Assembly (NCBI GenBank): GCA_020431745.1
Contig: JAGQHR010000149.1
Location: 1-7,164, forward strand
Direction: 5' to 3'
From: Candidatus Eiseniibacteriota bacterium
GTDB lineage: Bacteria > Eisenbacteria > RBG-16-71-46 > CAIMUX01
DNA: 7,164 nt
Part shown: piece by piece, positions 5,558 to 7,164 of the stretch
Layout: each line of letters opens with the position of its first letter
Numbering within the stretch: the stretch's first letter is position 1
The notes under the pieces: model-generated
Told to the model about the DNA's origin: nothing
The model's database searches: none
Seen by the model: the letters and a program-made list of their open reading frames with translations, nothing else
Translations under genes and position numbers: made by a program

Positions 5558-6796
5558 TCAGGGAAGCGACAGGCGCAGCAGCTCGAGCCGCATGCCGCCG
5601 GGCGCCAGCCGCACCGCGGGAGACGTCTCCGTCCCGCCAGCCCAGCCCATCCCGCGCGTCCGGTGCGTCCGATAGGTCGCGAAGGCCATCGAACCCAACC
5701 CGGTTGCACCGGGGATGGCCCACACCGCGGCATCGTCCACCTGGAGCACCAGGTCCAGGCCGAAGCCGCAGGCGGTTCCGAGAATCCCTGCGAAGTTGAT
5801 CCACCGCCGCCGCGACTCCTCGATGTCTCCGAGTGCGGCCGCCACGCCGCCGGCGAGGACGCCGCCCGCGGACGTCACGAGCATCGCGGTGAGAACCTCG
5901 TCTCCCTCGACGTCGCCGCTCCCCTTGGCGATCTCCCGCCCGATCAGGCCGTACCAGGCACCCCAGGATGCCGCGGAGCTGACCAAACCCGCCTGCCCGG
6001 CGGAGACCGTCCGGTCGTGGGCGACCAGGGCGCCCACGACCGCGCCGCCCACGGTCGCGAGGCTGCTCCACAGCAGGACATCCTTCGCGTCGGCGTCGGC
6101 GACCGCACCCCATCCCACCGTTTGCCAGAGCGCGAAGTCCCCGCACGTCTCGATCAGGCGCGCCTGCCCCCGCGTGAGTCGGGCGTGTCCTGCGTAGTGG
6201 TAGCCGGCGAACCCCGCGAGGGGGCCGGCCGCCATCATGGTCAGGCCGATCACGGACGGAGATTCCGATCCCAGGGAATACGGCAGCGCGAAGCCGAGCC
6301 CGACCCCGTGCAGGCCGGACCAGATCGCGAGCTCGATCCTCCCGCTCGGCGGCACCCGATCGTTGCCCCGCAGACTCCATTCCGTCAGCCAGTCCCGCGT
6401 GGTCCCCGGAGCGGCGAAGCCGAGGAGATTCCCGTCCGGATCGCGGAAGTAGAGCGCCCGGATCTCTCCGGCCGCGTCGACGGCCTCGGAGTAGCGCAAT
6501 CCGCCCGACTCCAAACGCGTGCGCGCACCCACCAGATCGTCCGTCGGAAGCAGGAGCCGAAGCTGCGGCGACGCGGGTTGTTCGCGGCCCGGAGCGATCA
6601 CCAACCAGTCCGCGCCTACCGCGAGGACGATCCGGGCCGACGCCGCGTCGTGTTCGAGCACCTCCAGACCGAGCCGCTCGTCATAGAAGCGCGCGAGCAC
6701 TTCCGGGTGGGGCGATCGGAGCAGGAGCACGTTGGCCCGCGCGCACGCCGGCAGCAGCACGAGCGCGGCGAGCATCCAGGCAACGGGAAACCGCAT
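5558..6796 (-). CDS. exported VOC (glyoxalase-fold) domain fused to a four-repeat Gly/Ala-rich membrane region
   Basis: A 412-residue protein. Residues 1-21 form a signal sequence ending LLPACARA. Cleavage could follow ARA, or C18 could be a lipobox-like cysteine, though Pro before AC is atypical. Residues ~22-130 form a VOC/glyoxalase fold half: LLLRSPHPEVLARFYDERLG, then ALYFRDPDGNLLGFAAP, the standard family C-terminal signature. Metal-ligand positions are not clear, so it may bind rather than catalyse. Residues ~152-375 are Gly/Ala-rich, hydrophobic and repeated about four times with a period of ~52-64 residues, with units starting near 152, 204, 260 and 324. Units 2 and 3 share a [TS]xGQAxL motif followed by a Gly/Trp-rich hydrophobic segment. 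Several membrane passes or a beta-rich envelope domain are both possible. The start codon shares one base with the upstream rhomboid stop (TGATG), so translation is coupled. I know no named family with this layout, and the function is unknown. Confidence 0.85.
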   Translation of the reverse strand: MRFPVAWMLAALVLLPACARANVLLLRSPHPEVLARFYDERLGLEVLEHDAASARIVLAVGADWLVIAPGREQPASPQLRLLLPTDDLVGARTRLESGGLRYSEAVDAAGEIRALYFRDPDGNLLGFAAPGTTRDWLTEWSLRGNDRVPPSGRIELAIWSGLHGVGLGFALPYSLGSESPSVIGLTMMAAGPLAGFAGYHYAGHARLTRGQARLIETCGDFALWQTVGWGAVADADAKDVLLWSSLATVGGAVVGALVAHDRTVSAGQAGLVSSAASWGAWYGLIGREIAKGSGDVEGDEVLTAMLVTSAGGVLAGGVAAALGDIEESRRRWINFAGILGTACGFGLDLVLQVDDAAVWAIPGATGLGSMAFATYRTHRTRGMGWAGGTETSPAVRLAPGGMRLELLRLSLP

Positions 6797-7164
6797 CAGA
6801 AGTTCGCGAAGAAGTGCCGGACGACCTCCGGCTCGAAGAGGATGGTGAGCACGACCCCCGCGATCGCACCGCCCAGGTGCGCGTCGTGCCCGATGTGCCC
6901 GACTCGGCGTCGCATTCCGTAGATGGAGACCAGCACGTAGCCGACCGCGTAGAGGACGGCGGGGATCCCGATCGGCAGTAGGAAGAGGTAGAGCTTGGCC
7001 ATGGGAAAGAAGAGGACGAACCCGAACAGTACGCCGCTGACCGCGCCGGATGCGCCGATCGCCCGATAGCGGGGATCCTCTCGGTGCCGGACATAGGCGA
7101 CGAGGTTGCCGGCGACCAGGCTCCCCAGATAGACGACCAGGAAGCGCGAGCTCCCCAGCAGCGT
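6796..7164 (-). CDS. rhomboid intramembrane serine protease, C-terminal part, 5' end outside window
   Basis: The minus-strand frame is open from the right edge to the stop at 6796-6798 and gives the last 122 residues; it reads upstream of the internal Met at 7002. Visible in order: LVVYLGSLVAGNLVAY, a hydrophobic helix; the catalytic serine motif IGASGAVSGVLFGF (GxSG); LYLFLLPIGIPAVLYAVGYVLVSIYG, further helices; and HDAHLGGAIAGVVLTIL, which carries the catalytic His (AHLGG) of the Ser-His dyad. This is the standard rhomboid core for cleaving within or near a transmembrane segment of a membrane substrate. The N-terminal helices and any extra domains lie beyond the window. It overlaps the VOC-fusion gene by one base. 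The substrate is not deducible, though the coupled VOC-membrane protein is a candidate. Confidence 0.93.
   Translation of the reverse strand, partial: TLLGSSRFLVVYLGSLVAGNLVAYVRHREDPRYRAIGASGAVSGVLFGFVLFFPMAKLYLFLLPIGIPAVLYAVGYVLVSIYGMRRRVGHIGHDAHLGGAIAGVVLTILFEPEVVRHFFANF

Noticed and set aside
5663..6922. Plus-strand open frame of 419 codons opposite the VOC-fusion gene
   Set aside because: The minus frame has a signal peptide, a VOC signature and a coupled start. The plus translation is Arg/Pro/Gly/His-rich and matches nothing I recognise.
6796..7002. Separate small 68-residue membrane protein
   Set aside because: The same frame stays open upstream to the window edge and carries the rhomboid catalytic Ser motif, so this is only the C-terminal end of the rhomboid from an internal Met.

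Overview
This GC-rich bacterial window carries seven protein-coding genes, two of them cut by the window edges, packed with short gaps and overlaps. I saw no rRNA, tRNA, CRISPR array, transposase or integrase. The secreted Cys-rich SdrD-B-like protein, Ala/Gly-rich membrane proteins and high GC suggest an uncultured, probably Gram-negative environmental lineage, perhaps FCB-like or Eisenbacteria-like. That placement is inference only.

Layout. (1) 1-1513, minus: the N-terminal ~504 residues of a DUF255 protein (YyaL/SPATA20 type), read from a TTG start with a strong Shine-Dalgarno. (2) 1514-1865: a divergent intergenic region with short hairpins, a weak promoter candidate for the minus gene, and two copies of the palindrome ACTCGAGT before the plus gene. 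(3) 1866-2582, plus: a secreted protein with a signal peptide and a cysteine-rich SdrD-B-like domain holding a DxNxNGxxDxxE calcium-type loop. (4) 2620-2652: a strong hairpin between convergent genes whose loop contains the first base(s) of the Rieske gene's stop codon. (5) 4556-2633, minus: a two-gene operon with an 8-bp overlap. It encodes an FMN nitroreductase-fold protein of the iodotyrosine deiodinase (IYD) type and a Rieske non-heme iron oxygenase of the choline/carnitine monooxygenase type. (6) 4652-5542, plus: a metallo-beta-lactamase-fold hydrolase of the YycJ/WalJ type, divergent from that operon. (7) 7164-5558, minus: the C-terminal part of a rhomboid intramembrane protease, overlapping by one base an unusual exported protein that joins a VOC (glyoxalase-fold) domain to a four-repeat Gly/Ala-rich membrane region.

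How they may work together. The IYD-like flavoprotein and the Rieske oxygenase are almost certainly cotranscribed and may act on one small molecule, for example reductive dehalogenation or flavin reduction combined with oxygenation or demethylation. No canonical Rieske reductase or ferredoxin gene lies in the window. The rhomboid and the VOC-membrane fusion are translationally coupled and both belong at the membrane. The other genes look like independent units. The least familiar elements are the VOC-membrane-repeat fusion, the IYD-Rieske pair, and the Cys-rich secreted protein with its distinctive C-terminal tail and twin upstream palindromes.
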